Shown: positions 17,048 through 26,600, counted from the first letter of the stretch. The stretch: 48,360 nt of DNA from QHXQ01 sp036389375 (GCA_036389375.1 DASVQA010000150.1:1-48360), one strand, 5' to 3'. A program made the numbers and translations. The notes: generated from the sequence alone by a model not told the origin.

Positions 17048-17207
17048 GGCGATCTCAGGCAAGCAAACCGTCTGACGGAGGTGGCGCAACTCTTAAGGAC
17101 GCGCGCTGCGGGCGGCGAAACGCGAGCCGTAAGGAACAGTAACACAGCCCTCCGAAGAGGGTCAATCTCCTTGCGCCTGAGCCTTTTGCACCGCCCGGCC
17201 GAGTTGC

Positions 17208-17236
17208 TTGACAGGCTTCAGACGTTGCTCTACCAT
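17208..17236 (+). promoter_or_regulatory. Sigma-70-type promoter of the nuo operon
   Basis: A perfect -35 TTGACA (17208-17213), a 17-bp spacer and a -10 TACCAT (17231-17236, 4 of 6 consensus bases). Transcription would begin near 17243, about 60 bp before nuoA. The only gene upstream is divergent, so this is the natural operon promoter. Confidence 0.6.
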
Positions 17237-17303
17237 GCGCTTGTTACATGATTCTCAAACTCTAATTTGCGCTTCGAGCAGCATAAGCTGACGGGAGGCC
17301 GGT

Positions 17304-17777
17304 GTGCGTAACTTCGCGCTGATGGATTACCTGCCGATCCTTTTGATGTTCGCCGTCGCGGCGGGCTTCGGCGGCGGCAACATACTCCTGTCGCAATTCG
17401 TCGGGCAGCATAAACCAACCCGCACGAAGCTGATGCCCTACGAGTGCGGCAAAGACCCGGTCGGCTCGGCACGCGAACGCTTCTCGGTCAAGTTCTACCT
17501 GATCGCGATGATCTTCATCCTGTTCGACATCGAGTTGATCTTCCTGATGCCGTGGGCCGTGGTCTTTCGCTCGTTGGCGGCAGCGGGCGGACAGGTGCGC
17601 GGGATCATCTTCGGCGAAATGATGCTGTTCATCGCGCTGCTGCTGGTCGGCTACGTGTACGTGTGGAAGAAGGGTCTGTTCGATTGGGGCGAGCGGGCGC
17701 GGCGCGAAGCGGAGGCGGAAGCGCGCACGCTGGCACTGGTGGAAGGGCGCGCGGCGGACATCAAACGCGCCGCCTGA
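17304..17777 (+). CDS. nuoA: NADH-quinone oxidoreductase subunit A
   Basis: Small membrane subunit of complex I, next to the quinone channel. 157 aa with three membrane helices, the conserved PYECGKDPVGSARERFSVKFYL-type loop (seen as YECG and RFSVKFY) and the FDIELIFL motif. The GTG start has GGGAGG five bases upstream. The C-terminus carries about 30 extra charged Ala/Glu/Arg-rich residues. First gene of the operon. Confidence 0.95.
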   Translation: MRNFALMDYLPILLMFAVAAGFGGGNILLSQFVGQHKPTRTKLMPYECGKDPVGSARERFSVKFYLIAMIFILFDIELIFLMPWAVVFRSLAAAGGQVRGIIFGEMMLFIALLLVGYVYVWKKGLFDWGERARREAEAEARTLALVEGRAADIKRAA

Positions 17778-17795
17778 AGTTTTCGCGGAGGTTTT

Positions 17796-18443
17796 ATGGG
17801 TCTCGATAATGTGCTGGCCGAAGCGCTGCCGGAAATTCTGACGACGAAGCTCGATTCACTCGTCAACTGGGCGCGCAAGTCGTCGCTCTGGCCGGCCACG
17901 TTCGGGCTGGCCTGCTGCGCCATAGAGATGATGGCCGTCACGGACTCGCGCCACGACCTTGCGCGGTTCGGGGCAGAGGTTTTCCGCGCCAGCCCGCGTC
18001 AGGCCGACGTGATGATCGTGTCGGGGCGCGTGTCGCGCAAGATGGCACCTGTGCTGCGGCGCATCTACGATCAAATGCCTGAGCCGAAGTGGGTGATCTC
18101 GATGGGCGCGTGCGCCACCTCGGGGGGCGTCTTTGACAACTACGCCATCGTGCAGGGTGTGGACAAGGTTGTGCCCGTAGATGTCTACATCCCGCGCTGC
18201 CCACCGCGCCCGGAAATGCTCATCCATGCCGTGATGATGCTGCAAGAGAAGATCAAGAACGAGTCGCTGCGCGACCGCAAGGACGTGCCGCGTGAGGAAG
18301 CGCGCGAGGCCGTGCCGCCGGGCACGCTGCCCGCGAGCGGCATTTCCGCGACCAACGAAGCGGCGGCCGACAAAACCGCGCAGGTCGAGATTTCGCGCCC
18401 CTATACGATCCCGTCCCGCCACGAACGGCGACGTTCATCATGA
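17796..18443 (+). CDS. nuoB: NADH-quinone oxidoreductase subunit B
   Basis: Carries cluster N2, the last Fe-S centre before quinone. 215 aa. The four ligands are visible: adjacent C40-C41 (FGLACCAIEM), C106 (GACATSGG) and C135 (IPRCPPRPE). A GGAGG precedes the ATG. The last ~45 residues are a hydrophilic extension not found in short NuoB proteins. The stop codon is followed directly by a heptamer hairpin. Confidence 0.97.
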   Translation: MGLDNVLAEALPEILTTKLDSLVNWARKSSLWPATFGLACCAIEMMAVTDSRHDLARFGAEVFRASPRQADVMIVSGRVSRKMAPVLRRIYDQMPEPKWVISMGACATSGGVFDNYAIVQGVDKVVPVDVYIPRCPPRPEMLIHAVMMLQEKIKNESLRDRKDVPREEAREAVPPGTLPASGISATNEAAADKTAQVEISRPYTIPSRHERRRSS

Positions 18444-18507
18444 AAGTAGTCAGTAGCCAATAAGCAAACTACTGGCTACTGGCTACTGACTACTGACTAC
18501 TTTCGTC
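18443..18507. repeat. Heptamer hairpin filling the nuoB-nuoC spacer
   Basis: The right arm is five tandem 7-mers at 18469-18503 (CTACTGG twice, CTACTGA twice, CTACTTT). The left arm AAAGTAGTCAGTAGCCA (18443-18459) is complementary to it, apart from one extra 7-mer. The element runs from the nuoB stop to four bases before the nuoC ATG and leaves no clear ribosome site. Confidence 0.85.
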
Positions 18508-19053
18508 ATGTCAAAAGATATTGAGCGCGAACAGAATTTGGACGAGCAGGCCGCCGCGACGCCGCTTGAATATCCGGCGCTCCTGCCCTTGATCGAGGCG
18601 CTGCGACAGGCGCAGGGCGCGTGGGTATCGGAGGTCGTGCAGGCGTTCGGCGAGTTGACGCTCTTTGTGCCGCGCGAGCAGATCGTCTCAGTCTGCCAGT
18701 ACATGAAGACGACGCCGGGGCTTGAGTTCACGCTGCTGGCCGATCTGTGCGGCGTGGATCGGGGCCCGGAAGAAGAACCGCGTTTCGAGGTCAACTATCA
18801 CCTGTTTTCGACGACGAAGTTTCATCGGTTGCGCCTGAAAGTCTTGCTCAATGAAGACGACGCGCACGTGCCGACCGTGACCGGCGTCTGGCGCACCGCC
18901 AATTGGCACGAGCGCGAGACCTTCGACATGCTGGGCGTCATCTTCGACGGCCACCCAGACCTGCGCCGCATCCTTCTGCCCGACGATTGGCAGGGGCACG
19001 CGCTCCGCAAAGATTTCCCGCTGCGCGGCTATGAGCCGTACAGCTTAACTTAG
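18508..19053 (+). CDS. nuoC: NADH-quinone oxidoreductase subunit C
   Basis: Peripheral-arm 30-kDa-type subunit that packs against NuoD. 181 aa, separate from NuoD (not the NuoCD fusion). The family signature is present as WHERETFDMLGVIFDGHPDL followed by RRILLPDDW and LRKDFPL. The N-terminal ~40 residues are variable. Its ATG is immediately downstream of the heptamer hairpin. Confidence 0.95.
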   Translation: MSKDIEREQNLDEQAAATPLEYPALLPLIEALRQAQGAWVSEVVQAFGELTLFVPREQIVSVCQYMKTTPGLEFTLLADLCGVDRGPEEEPRFEVNYHLFSTTKFHRLRLKVLLNEDDAHVPTVTGVWRTANWHERETFDMLGVIFDGHPDLRRILLPDDWQGHALRKDFPLRGYEPYSLT

Positions 19054-19120
19054 CGACAAATGGCAAGTGCCAAGCTAAAGACTTGTGCCTGCTTGCCACC
19101 CGTCACTCGGCACTGTTCTT
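19054..19120. repeat. Heptamer hairpin filling the nuoC-nuoD spacer
   Basis: Begins one base after the nuoC stop. Left arm TGGCAAG TGCCAAG (19061-19074). The right arm contains CTTGTGCC and then CTTGCCA CCCGTCA CTCGGCA in 7-base steps, ending directly at the nuoD ATG. It has the same design as the other nuo spacers but a different heptamer. Confidence 0.75.
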
Positions 19121-20332
19121 ATGGCTACTGCGCTGCCACCACAGTATGAGGTGATTGATCGGCCGCTCGATACGCAGATGACGATCTCGTTCGGGCCGCA
19201 GCATCCTTCGACGCACGGCGTGTTGCGGCTCGAAATGGTGCTCGACGGCGAGATGATCGTTAAATGCACGCCGGACATCGGCTATCTCCACACCGGCATG
19301 GAGAAGCTGTTCGAGTACAAAAAATTCCAGCAAGGCATCGTCATCACCGACCGGATGGACTATCTCAACCCGCTCGGCAACAACTTGGCCTACTGCATGG
19401 CGGTCGAGAAACTGCTGGGGCTTGAGATTCCCGAACGCGCGCAGATCATACGCGTACTGATGTGCGAGTTGCAGCGCATCGGCTCGCACATGGTCTGGCT
19501 GGGCACGCACGCGCTCGACATCGGCGCGATGACGGTCTTCTTTTATTGCTTCCGCCAGCGCGAAAAGATTCTGAACCTGATCGAAGCCGCTTCGGGCGAG
19601 CGCATGACGCCCTCTTACTTTCGCATCGGCGGGCTGATGATGGACTTGCCGGCCGGCTTCGAGCGCCGCTGTCATCAATTCCTCGACGATTTCACCGCCG
19701 GGCTGGCAGAGTTTCACACGCTCTTGAGCGGCAACAGGATTTTCCAGCAGCGCACGCGCGGCGTCGGCATCATCACGGCGGAAGACGCCATCGATCTCGG
19801 CGTCACCGGCCCGAGTCTGCGTGGCAGCGGTGTACCGATTGACGTGCGCCGCACGAATCCTTATTCGGGTTATGAGACTTACGATTTCGACATTCCCGTC
19901 GAACAGGGCTGTGACGTGTGGGCGCGCTACATGGTGCGTATGCGCGAACTGCAAGAGTCGCACAAGATCATCCGGCAGGCGGTTGAGCGACTGAAGCCGG
20001 GCCCGATCAAGGCCGACGCGCCGAAGGTCGTGCTGCCCGACCGCGAAGCGATGAAGACGCACATGGACGCGCTCATTCATCACTTCCTGATCGTCGCCGA
20101 AGGCTTCAACGTGCCGGCCGGCGAGGTCTATCAGGCCATCGAAGGCTCAAAGGGCGAACTCGGCGTCTATGTGAAATCGGATGGCGGGCCGAAGCCCGCG
20201 CGGGTACACGTGCGCGGGCCGAGTTTCGTCAACCTCTCAGCCCTACCTCACATGGCCGAGGGCGAGATGATCGCCGACGTGGTCGCCATCATCGGCTCGA
20301 TTGATATTGTGCTCGGAGAGATTGATCGTTGA
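19121..20332 (+). CDS. nuoD: NADH-quinone oxidoreductase subunit D
   Basis: 49-kDa-type subunit forming the quinone pocket with NuoB. About 403 aa from the ATG at 19121 (MATALPPQYEV); an upstream in-frame start at 19085 would lie in the repeat spacer and is rejected. Signatures: FGPQHPSTHGVLR, DIGYLHTGMEKL, DRMDYLNPLGNNLAY and the C-terminal DVVAIIGSIDIVLGEIDR. It carries no cofactor, as is normal for the family. Confidence 0.96.
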   Translation: MATALPPQYEVIDRPLDTQMTISFGPQHPSTHGVLRLEMVLDGEMIVKCTPDIGYLHTGMEKLFEYKKFQQGIVITDRMDYLNPLGNNLAYCMAVEKLLGLEIPERAQIIRVLMCELQRIGSHMVWLGTHALDIGAMTVFFYCFRQREKILNLIEAASGERMTPSYFRIGGLMMDLPAGFERRCHQFLDDFTAGLAEFHTLLSGNRIFQQRTRGVGIITAEDAIDLGVTGPSLRGSGVPIDVRRTNPYSGYETYDFDIPVEQGCDVWARYMVRMRELQESHKIIRQAVERLKPGPIKADAPKVVLPDREAMKTHMDALIHHFLIVAEGFNVPAGEVYQAIEGSKGELGVYVKSDGGPKPARVHVRGPSFVNLSALPHMAEGEMIADVVAIIGSIDIVLGEIDR

Positions 20333-20449
20333 AGTAGTCAGCAGCCAGTAGTCACTAGTCAGTAGCAAAGGCAAGGCTGACGTTGATGGCTGGCGACTGA
20401 GGCCGAAGAACGAAACGCTAAAGACCTACTGACTACAGGCTACTTTTTT
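20333..20449. repeat. Heptamer hairpin filling the nuoD-nuoE spacer
   Basis: Starts at the first base after the nuoD stop. Five left-arm 7-mers at 20333-20367 (AGTAGTC, AGCAGCC, AGTAGTC, ACTAGTC, AGTAGCA), a ~58-bp unique centre, and right-arm 7-mers at 20426-20446 (CTACTGA, CTACAGG, CTACTTT) ending three bases before the nuoE ATG. Confidence 0.85.
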
Positions 20450-21019
20450 ATGAGCAAGCAATTCACGCCGAACAATCCGCTGCCGCAAGAGGCGAAAGTG
20501 CCTGAGGCGATGGCGGAATTTTCGCCTGCGGTCGAGGCGGAGATTGACCGGCATCTGGCTAAGTATCCGCCGGAGCGTTTGCGCTCGGCCATGCTGCCGC
20601 TCATGTTCATCGTGCAGCGCGAGCGTGGTTGGTTGGACAAGCCGGGCGTGGCGTACATCGCCGACCGGCTGCGCGTGCGGATCACGGACGTGTGGGAGAC
20701 CGCCACGTTCTATTCGATGTTCTACATGGCCCCGGTGGGCAAGTATCACCTACAGGTCTGCCGCACGCTCTCGTGCAAGATCATGGGCGCGGGGCGCGTG
20801 ACGGAACAATGCGCCAAGCGGCTTGGCATCAAGCCCGGCGAGACGACGCCCGACGGCAAGTTCACGCTCTCCGAAGTCGAATGTCTCGGCTCGTGCGGCA
20901 CAGCGCCGATGATGCAGGTCGGACTCGACTATCACGAGAACCTGACGCCGGAGAAGATCGACGAAATACTCGACGCTTGCGAGCGTGATGAATACGTGTT
21001 TAGCGTGAAGGTGCAATAG
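20450..21019 (+). CDS. nuoE: NADH-quinone oxidoreductase subunit E
   Basis: 24-kDa-type subunit with a thioredoxin-like fold carrying the [2Fe-2S] cluster N1a. 189 aa. The ligands are in CRTLSC and, about 36 residues later, CLGSCG. The helical N-terminus (PPERLRSAMLPLMFIVQRERGWL) is typical. It works with NuoF and NuoG in the NADH-oxidising module. Confidence 0.96.
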   Translation: MSKQFTPNNPLPQEAKVPEAMAEFSPAVEAEIDRHLAKYPPERLRSAMLPLMFIVQRERGWLDKPGVAYIADRLRVRITDVWETATFYSMFYMAPVGKYHLQVCRTLSCKIMGAGRVTEQCAKRLGIKPGETTPDGKFTLSEVECLGSCGTAPMMQVGLDYHENLTPEKIDEILDACERDEYVFSVKVQ

Positions 21020-21077
21020 CCGCCGCGCTGAATTCAGGTCGGCGTATTAAGCATCCAGCTTTTCTGATTCAAAGCCT

Positions 21078-22400
21078 ATGTTTATCGGTGCAATCGGCTG
21101 CGAGCCGCTCCAACTTCGCCGCGTGCAACTAGAGCGCTCCCACACGCTCGACGTTTACCGGCAGAACGGCGGCTACGTGGCGCTCAGGAAAGTCCTCGAC
21201 GGCATGTCGCCGGATGACGTGATCGCCGAGGTGAAGAAATCAGCCTTGCGCGGGCGCGGCGGCGCGGGCTTTCCCACCGGCATGAAGTGGAGTTTCGTGC
21301 CGAAAGATTCGCCGAAACCGAAGTACGTCGTCTGCAACGCGGACGAATCGGAGCCGGGCACGTTCAAGGATCGCTACCTGATGGAACGCGATCCGCACAT
21401 GCTCATCGAGGGCATGCTCATCGCCGCCTACGCGCTCGGCGCACGCACGAATTACATCTACACGCGCGGCGAGTATCGCTATCTCATCAACATCATGGAC
21501 GTGGCGCTTGCTGAGGCGCGTGCCGCCGGTCTGCTCGGCGAAAAGATTCTCGGCACTGACTTCGCCTGCGACATCTACACGCACACGGGCGCGGGCGCGT
21601 ATATCTGCGGCGAGGAGACGGCGCTCTTAAATTCGCTCGAAGGCTTGCGCGGCCACCCGCGCATGAAGCCGCCCTTCCCTGCCGTCTCAGGTTTGTATGC
21701 CGCGCCGACGGTCGTCAACAACGTCGAGACCTTAACGGCCGTGCCCGACATCATCAACATGGGCGGCGACGCATGGCGGCAACTCGGCACGGAAAAGAGC
21801 GGCGGCACGAAACTCTGGTCGGTCTCCGGTCACGTCAAACGCCCCGGCGTCTATGAACTGCCGATGGGCTACGACAACATGGAGCGGTTCATCATGGAGG
21901 ATTGTCAGGGCATCACGGGCGGGCGGCAATTGAAGGCGGTCATTCCCGGCGGGTCGAGCGTGTACATCATGCCGGCGGCCGACATCATCGGCAAAGCTGT
22001 GAAGATGGATTACGAAGGCTTGGTCGCGGGTGGTTCGATGGTCGGCTCCGGCGGCTTCATCGTGATGGACGACACGGTGGACATCTTCGAGTCCACGAAG
22101 AACCTGATCGAGTTCTACAAACACGAGTCCTGCGGCTGGTGTACGCCCTGCCGTGAGGGCACGGACTGGCTCGTGAAAGTCTTCAAACGGATCGCTGACG
22201 GCGACGGCCGGCCCGAAGACGCGCAACTGCTGTTGGACATCTGCGACAACATCGAGGGCAAATCCTTCTGCCCGCTCGGCGACGCCGCCGCGTGGCCGAT
22301 CCAATCTGCGATCAAGAAATTCCCCGAAGATTTCAAGCGGCACCTGCTGCCGCTCGCCAACCGTGCGGCAGAGGAGAAGGTCGCACTCAGTACGGTCTAA
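21078..22400 (+). CDS. nuoF: NADH-quinone oxidoreductase subunit F
   Basis: 51-kDa-type subunit that binds NADH, FMN and cluster N3, the entry point for electrons. 440 aa. The FMN/NADH glycine-rich motif is RGRGGAGFPTGMKWSF, with CNADESEPGTFKDR after it. The N3 ligands are SCGWCTPCREG plus the downstream SFCPLGD cysteine. The spacer to nuoE (59 bp) has no heptamer repeat, unlike the three spacers before it. Confidence 0.97.
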   Translation: MFIGAIGCEPLQLRRVQLERSHTLDVYRQNGGYVALRKVLDGMSPDDVIAEVKKSALRGRGGAGFPTGMKWSFVPKDSPKPKYVVCNADESEPGTFKDRYLMERDPHMLIEGMLIAAYALGARTNYIYTRGEYRYLINIMDVALAEARAAGLLGEKILGTDFACDIYTHTGAGAYICGEETALLNSLEGLRGHPRMKPPFPAVSGLYAAPTVVNNVETLTAVPDIINMGGDAWRQLGTEKSGGTKLWSVSGHVKRPGVYELPMGYDNMERFIMEDCQGITGGRQLKAVIPGGSSVYIMPAADIIGKAVKMDYEGLVAGGSMVGSGGFIVMDDTVDIFESTKNLIEFYKHESCGWCTPCREGTDWLVKVFKRIADGDGRPEDAQLLLDICDNIEGKSFCPLGDAAAWPIQSAIKKFPEDFKRHLLPLANRAAEEKVALSTV

Positions 22401-22411
22401 GGTTTTAGCTA

Positions 22412-24700
22412 ATGGCTGATTTGATCAAAGTTACGATTAACGGCAACGCTTACGAGGTCGAGAAGGGTGCGCGTTTGATTGACGTGTGCCGCGCGCAGGG
22501 GCATGCCGTGCCGTCTTTCTGTTATTACGCTGATCTTGCGCTGCAAGCTTCGTGTCGGATGTGTCTCGTCCGGATCGAGAAGATGCCGAAGTTGCAAACG
22601 TCCTGCACGATCACCTGCACGGACGGCATGATCGTCACGACGGAGAGCGAGGAGATCGAGAAGGCGCAGCGCGCGATGGTGGAGTTCCTGCTGGCGAATC
22701 ACCCGCTCGATTGTCCGGTCTGTGATCGCGGCGGCGAGTGCGAGTTGCAGGAGATGGTCTTCGATTGGGGCGGCCTTGAAGAACGTTTCCGCGAGAAGAA
22801 GAATTACGCGCCGGAGAAATTTCTGTCGCCGATTGTCGCCAACGATCCGCAGCGTTGCATTCTGTGTAAACGCTGCACGCGCGTCTGCGACGAATGGATG
22901 GGCGAGGACGCCATCGAGGCGGGCGGGCGCGGCGCGCACACCGTCATCGGCACATACGACGGCTGGCTCAACTGTTCACAGTGCGGCAACTGCATAGAGG
23001 TCTGCCCGACGGGGACGCTCTTGGATGCGACCTACCGCCATCAGGCGCGGCCCTGGGAGTTGGCGCAGACGATCACGACCTGCACGTTCTGTTCCGATGG
23101 TTGCCAGCTATCGCTCGGCGCGCGGGCCGGCGAGGTGATGCGCTCGGTGGCGCGCGACCGCTACGTTGACGGCATCAACGGCGAGTTCCTCTGCATCAAG
23201 GGGCGCTTCGCGCACCCGTTCATCAATCACGAGGAGCGCATCAAGACGCCGCTCATACGCTATCGCAAAGGCGGCCGGCTGATCCCCGCGACGTGGGACG
23301 AGGCGCTCCGCTTCACGGCCGAGAAGATACGCGCGGTGGGTGAAGCGCACGGCGCGGACGCTTTCGGCGTCGTCGGCAGCCCACGTCTGACGAACGAAGC
23401 CAACTATGCCTTGCTGAAGTTTGCGCGCGAGGTGATCGGCACGGAGAACTTCACGACCACGGACGCCTTCTCGCTCGCACCTTTCTTCGCCAATCTGGGT
23501 GCGCCGCTCGCCACGCACCGCGACATACGCTATGCGAAGACGATCATCCTCATCGGCGGCGAGCCGGAGGAGTTGCAGCCTTTGACCGGCAAGCAGATCA
23601 GGCAGGCGGTCAGAAACGGCGGCGCGCGGCTCGTTATCTTCAATCACGTGCCCATTCGTTTGCGGGAACAGGCGGCGCAGTTCGTCCATATCAATCCGGG
23701 CACGGAAGACGCAGTCGTGCTGGCGCTCGCGGGCGCGGCCGACGATGAACTGGCGGCCGGGAAGCTTGGCGCAGAGGCGCGTGCGCTGGCCGACGTGCGC
23801 CGCTTGATTGACGAAACAGAGGGCGATTGCGTGCTGATGTTCGGCGGCGAGTTGAGCGCGGCGGCGATGAGCGCGCTCGCGCAGTTGCCGCAGACGCTTG
23901 GCGCACGTGCGGGCCGGCGCTTCCTGCTCCACCCTTTGCCGCTCTACAACAACAGCGTCGGCGTACACGACATCGGCTTGCAAAACGGCCGGCTCTCGCC
24001 CGCGCAACTGCTCGCGCAGGCGGGCCAGAGTTTGCGTGCGCTCTACATCGCGGGCAGTTTTCTGCCGGAACAGTTAAGCGGGCAGGAAGCGGCCCTCGCC
24101 CAACTCGATCTCGTCATCGTGCAGGAACTGTTTGAGACGGCGACGACCGCGCTCGCCGACGTTGTCTTTCCCGCCGCGTCATTCGCGGAAACCGACGGCA
24201 CGTTTACCAATAACGCCGGACAGGTGCAGCGCATTCGCCAGTCGATCCCGCCCGTGCATCAGGCGCGCGCCGACTGGATGATCACGGCGGCGCTCGCCAG
24301 CGCGCTCGACGCCGATTTCGGCTTCCAGATGTCCGCGAGCGCCGTCTTCCGCGAAATCGCGGAACGAGTGCCCGCTTACGAGGGTCTGCGCTATCCGCTG
24401 CTGAAGGACGAGAGCCGCCCCGTGCAGGCGAAACACGCGCTCGCCGCTAACAGCGACACGGCGGGCGTGCTGAATGAACTGCGCCAGCGTGTCCAGACGC
24501 TCAATGCGACGGGCGAGCGCGCGACCGAGACGCCACATGTCGGGCATGAGCTATTCAAACCGGGCACGTTGACGAGCAAGACGCCGCAGTTTCCCCTGCT
24601 CTACGCGGGCAACCCCAAGCCGCCGACCGTGCTCATCTCGCCGCTCTACCAACTGACGGTTGACGAGCACCTGCGCCCGGCCGCGGTCGCGGGCGATTGA
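22412..24700 (+). CDS. nuoG: NADH-quinone oxidoreductase subunit G
   Basis: 75-kDa-type subunit that carries most Fe-S centres of the peripheral arm. 762 aa. [2Fe-2S] ligands C37, C48, C51 and C65; the His/Cys cluster motif HPLDCPVCDRGGEC; two [4Fe-4S] sets (CILCKRCTRVC and CSQCGNCIEVCP); then CTFCSDGC with another Cys about 29 residues later, the extra N7-type site found only in some bacteria. The C-terminal ~500 residues are a molybdopterin-oxidoreductase-like domain without evidence of a metal cofactor. It begins 11 bp after nuoF. Confidence 0.96.
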   Translation: MADLIKVTINGNAYEVEKGARLIDVCRAQGHAVPSFCYYADLALQASCRMCLVRIEKMPKLQTSCTITCTDGMIVTTESEEIEKAQRAMVEFLLANHPLDCPVCDRGGECELQEMVFDWGGLEERFREKKNYAPEKFLSPIVANDPQRCILCKRCTRVCDEWMGEDAIEAGGRGAHTVIGTYDGWLNCSQCGNCIEVCPTGTLLDATYRHQARPWELAQTITTCTFCSDGCQLSLGARAGEVMRSVARDRYVDGINGEFLCIKGRFAHPFINHEERIKTPLIRYRKGGRLIPATWDEALRFTAEKIRAVGEAHGADAFGVVGSPRLTNEANYALLKFAREVIGTENFTTTDAFSLAPFFANLGAPLATHRDIRYAKTIILIGGEPEELQPLTGKQIRQAVRNGGARLVIFNHVPIRLREQAAQFVHINPGTEDAVVLALAGAADDELAAGKLGAEARALADVRRLIDETEGDCVLMFGGELSAAAMSALAQLPQTLGARAGRRFLLHPLPLYNNSVGVHDIGLQNGRLSPAQLLAQAGQSLRALYIAGSFLPEQLSGQEAALAQLDLVIVQELFETATTALADVVFPAASFAETDGTFTNNAGQVQRIRQSIPPVHQARADWMITAALASALDADFGFQMSASAVFREIAERVPAYEGLRYPLLKDESRPVQAKHALAANSDTAGVLNELRQRVQTLNATGERATETPHVGHELFKPGTLTSKTPQFPLLYAGNPKPPTVLISPLYQLTVDEHLRPAAVAGD

Positions 24701-24790
24701 ATGAAGGGATGAAGATGAGGGATGCGGGATGAATAAGATCAGGTGAATGATGTTTCTCATTCATCGCTCAGCCCTCAGCCCTAACTTGCT
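24701..24790. repeat. Heptamer hairpin filling the nuoG-nuoH spacer
   Basis: Left arm in 7-base steps GGGATGA AGATGAG GGATGCG GGATGAA (24706-24733). Right arm ends with CTCAGCC CTCAGCC CTAACTT just before the nuoH ATG. The heptamer differs from the AGTAGTC type, but the arrangement is the same. Confidence 0.7.
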
Positions 24791-25852
24791 ATGGACTGGC
24801 TTAACAATCTCGTCGGACAGACCGCCGCGCGCGGCATCCTGCAACTGATCAGCATCAACATCACGTTCGTCGTGGTGCTGATGATTGTGGCGTACACGGT
24901 GCTGGCGGAGCGGCGCATTCTCGGCTTCATTCAGGGCCGGCTGGGGCCTAATCGCGTCGGCCCCGGCGGACTGTTTCAGCCTTTCGCCGACCTGTTGAAG
25001 TTCATCTTAAAGGAAGAGATCGTCCCCGACAAGTCCACGCGCTTCGTCTACCTGCTCGCGCCGATGCTGGCGATCACGGCGGCGCTTATGCCGATCATCG
25101 TCTATCCGTTCGGCCCCGAGATCACGATCCCGTTCACGCGCATCGCCGTCCCGCTCGTCGTCGCGCGCTTCGACGTGGCGCTGCTTTACGTGCTGGCGAT
25201 CACTTCCGTCGGCGTCTATGGCATCGCGCTCGCGGGCTGGTCGTCGAATAACAAGTACAGTTTGATGGGTGGCTTGCGCGCCTCCGCGCAGCTTATCTCT
25301 TACGAGTTGTCGCTCGGCTTGAGCCTCGTCGGCGTCGTGCTCATGTCGAGCACGCTTGACCTCTATAGCATCGTGGAGCAGCAGGGCGGCTGGTGGGGCT
25401 TGCGCTGGAACATCTTCCGCCTGCCCGCGCCGCAGGTCATCGGCTTTGTCATCTACCTGATCTCGGCTATTGCCGAGACCAACCGCGTGCCGTTCGACCT
25501 GCCGGAAGCGGAGACGGAGCTGGTCGCGGGCTTCCACACGGAATATAGCGCGCTGAAGTTTGCGCTCTTTTTCATGGCCGAGTACGTCAACATGTTCACC
25601 GTCTCGATGCTGGCGACGACGATGTTCTTTGGCGGCTGGAACGGCCCCGGCGTGGCGACGTTCCCGGCGCTCGGTATCATCTACTTTCTGCTCAAGGTCG
25701 TCTTTTTCCTGTTCCTCTACATCTGGCTGCGCGGCACGCTGCCCCGCTTCCGTTTCGATCAGTTGATGAACTTCGGCTGGAAATTCTTGTTGCCCGTCGC
25801 CCTCTTTAATCTGGTGCTGACGGCGACGCTGGTCTTCTTTTTCGGGTCTTAA
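24791..25852 (+). CDS. nuoH: NADH-quinone oxidoreductase subunit H
   Basis: Membrane subunit that forms much of the quinone chamber and links the peripheral and membrane arms. 353 aa with about eight helices. Signatures: RILGFIQGRLGPNRVGPGG and AETNRVPFDLPEAETELVAG, then FHTEYSALKFALFFMAEY. The next gene is nuoJ after 49 bp; nuoI, which usually sits exactly here, is missing. Confidence 0.97.
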   Translation: MDWLNNLVGQTAARGILQLISINITFVVVLMIVAYTVLAERRILGFIQGRLGPNRVGPGGLFQPFADLLKFILKEEIVPDKSTRFVYLLAPMLAITAALMPIIVYPFGPEITIPFTRIAVPLVVARFDVALLYVLAITSVGVYGIALAGWSSNNKYSLMGGLRASAQLISYELSLGLSLVGVVLMSSTLDLYSIVEQQGGWWGLRWNIFRLPAPQVIGFVIYLISAIAETNRVPFDLPEAETELVAGFHTEYSALKFALFFMAEYVNMFTVSMLATTMFFGGWNGPGVATFPALGIIYFLLKVVFFLFLYIWLRGTLPRFRFDQLMNFGWKFLLPVALFNLVLTATLVFFFGS

Positions 25853-25901
25853 GCACAAGGGCGACATTTCCCGCACGCGCTTAGGACGCGGCCGGTCAGT
25901 T

Positions 25902-26600
25902 ATGTTCGAGTCGATCACGCAAATCGCGCCTTACATCTTTTTCTTCCTGCTCGCGGGGCTGGCTATCGGCTCTGCCATCGCGGTCGTGGCGCAGCGCAAC
26001 CCGCTCTATAGCGCCATCTCTTTGATCGGCGTCTTCGTCGCGCTCGCCGGTTTATATCTGACGCTCGCCGCGCCCTTTATCGCCGTCGTGCAGATCATCG
26101 TCTACGCGGGCGCGATCATGGTGCTCGTCGTCTTCGTCATCATGTTGCTGAACGTCGAGACGGAAGACCGGCGACCTTTGCGCCTGCGCTCGCTCGTGCC
26201 TATCGCGGTGCTGCTGGCGGCCGTCCTCTTTGCCGAAGCGGCGTTTATCTTCTACTTCGTCAACGAAGCACCCGCGCCGCCTAGTCCCGTCGCCACGCTC
26301 AACCCGTCGAGCGTCGGGCTGACCGCTTCTATCGGCGCGGGTCTGTTCACCACCTATCTGCTGCCCTTCGAGATCACCTCGATCCTGATTTTGATGGCGC
26401 TCGTCGGGGCAATGTCGCTGGCGCGGCGCTCGGCCATACGCCCGACGGATGTCGTCGTGCCGGGCGCGGCCGTATTGCCGCGCCAGACGTTTGAGCCGGC
26501 GCGTGTCGGCGATGCGACGCCCGTGCGCGCGGACACGACGACGGAAGCGGCGGCGCTCTCCGGTCTCTGGGATCGGGCGCACGAACGGGAGGACGATTAA
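25902..26600 (+). CDS. nuoJ: NADH-quinone oxidoreductase subunit J
   Basis: Membrane subunit with five predicted helices, including the VVQIIVYAGAIMVLVVFVIM helix that contains the conserved pi-bulge region. 232 aa; the C-terminal ~55 residues (after MSLARRSAIRP) are a hydrophilic tail. Its stop codon overlaps the nuoK ATG by one base (TAATG), so the two are translationally coupled. Confidence 0.95.
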   Translation: MFESITQIAPYIFFFLLAGLAIGSAIAVVAQRNPLYSAISLIGVFVALAGLYLTLAAPFIAVVQIIVYAGAIMVLVVFVIMLLNVETEDRRPLRLRSLVPIAVLLAAVLFAEAAFIFYFVNEAPAPPSPVATLNPSSVGLTASIGAGLFTTYLLPFEITSILILMALVGAMSLARRSAIRPTDVVVPGAAVLPRQTFEPARVGDATPVRADTTTEAAALSGLWDRAHEREDD

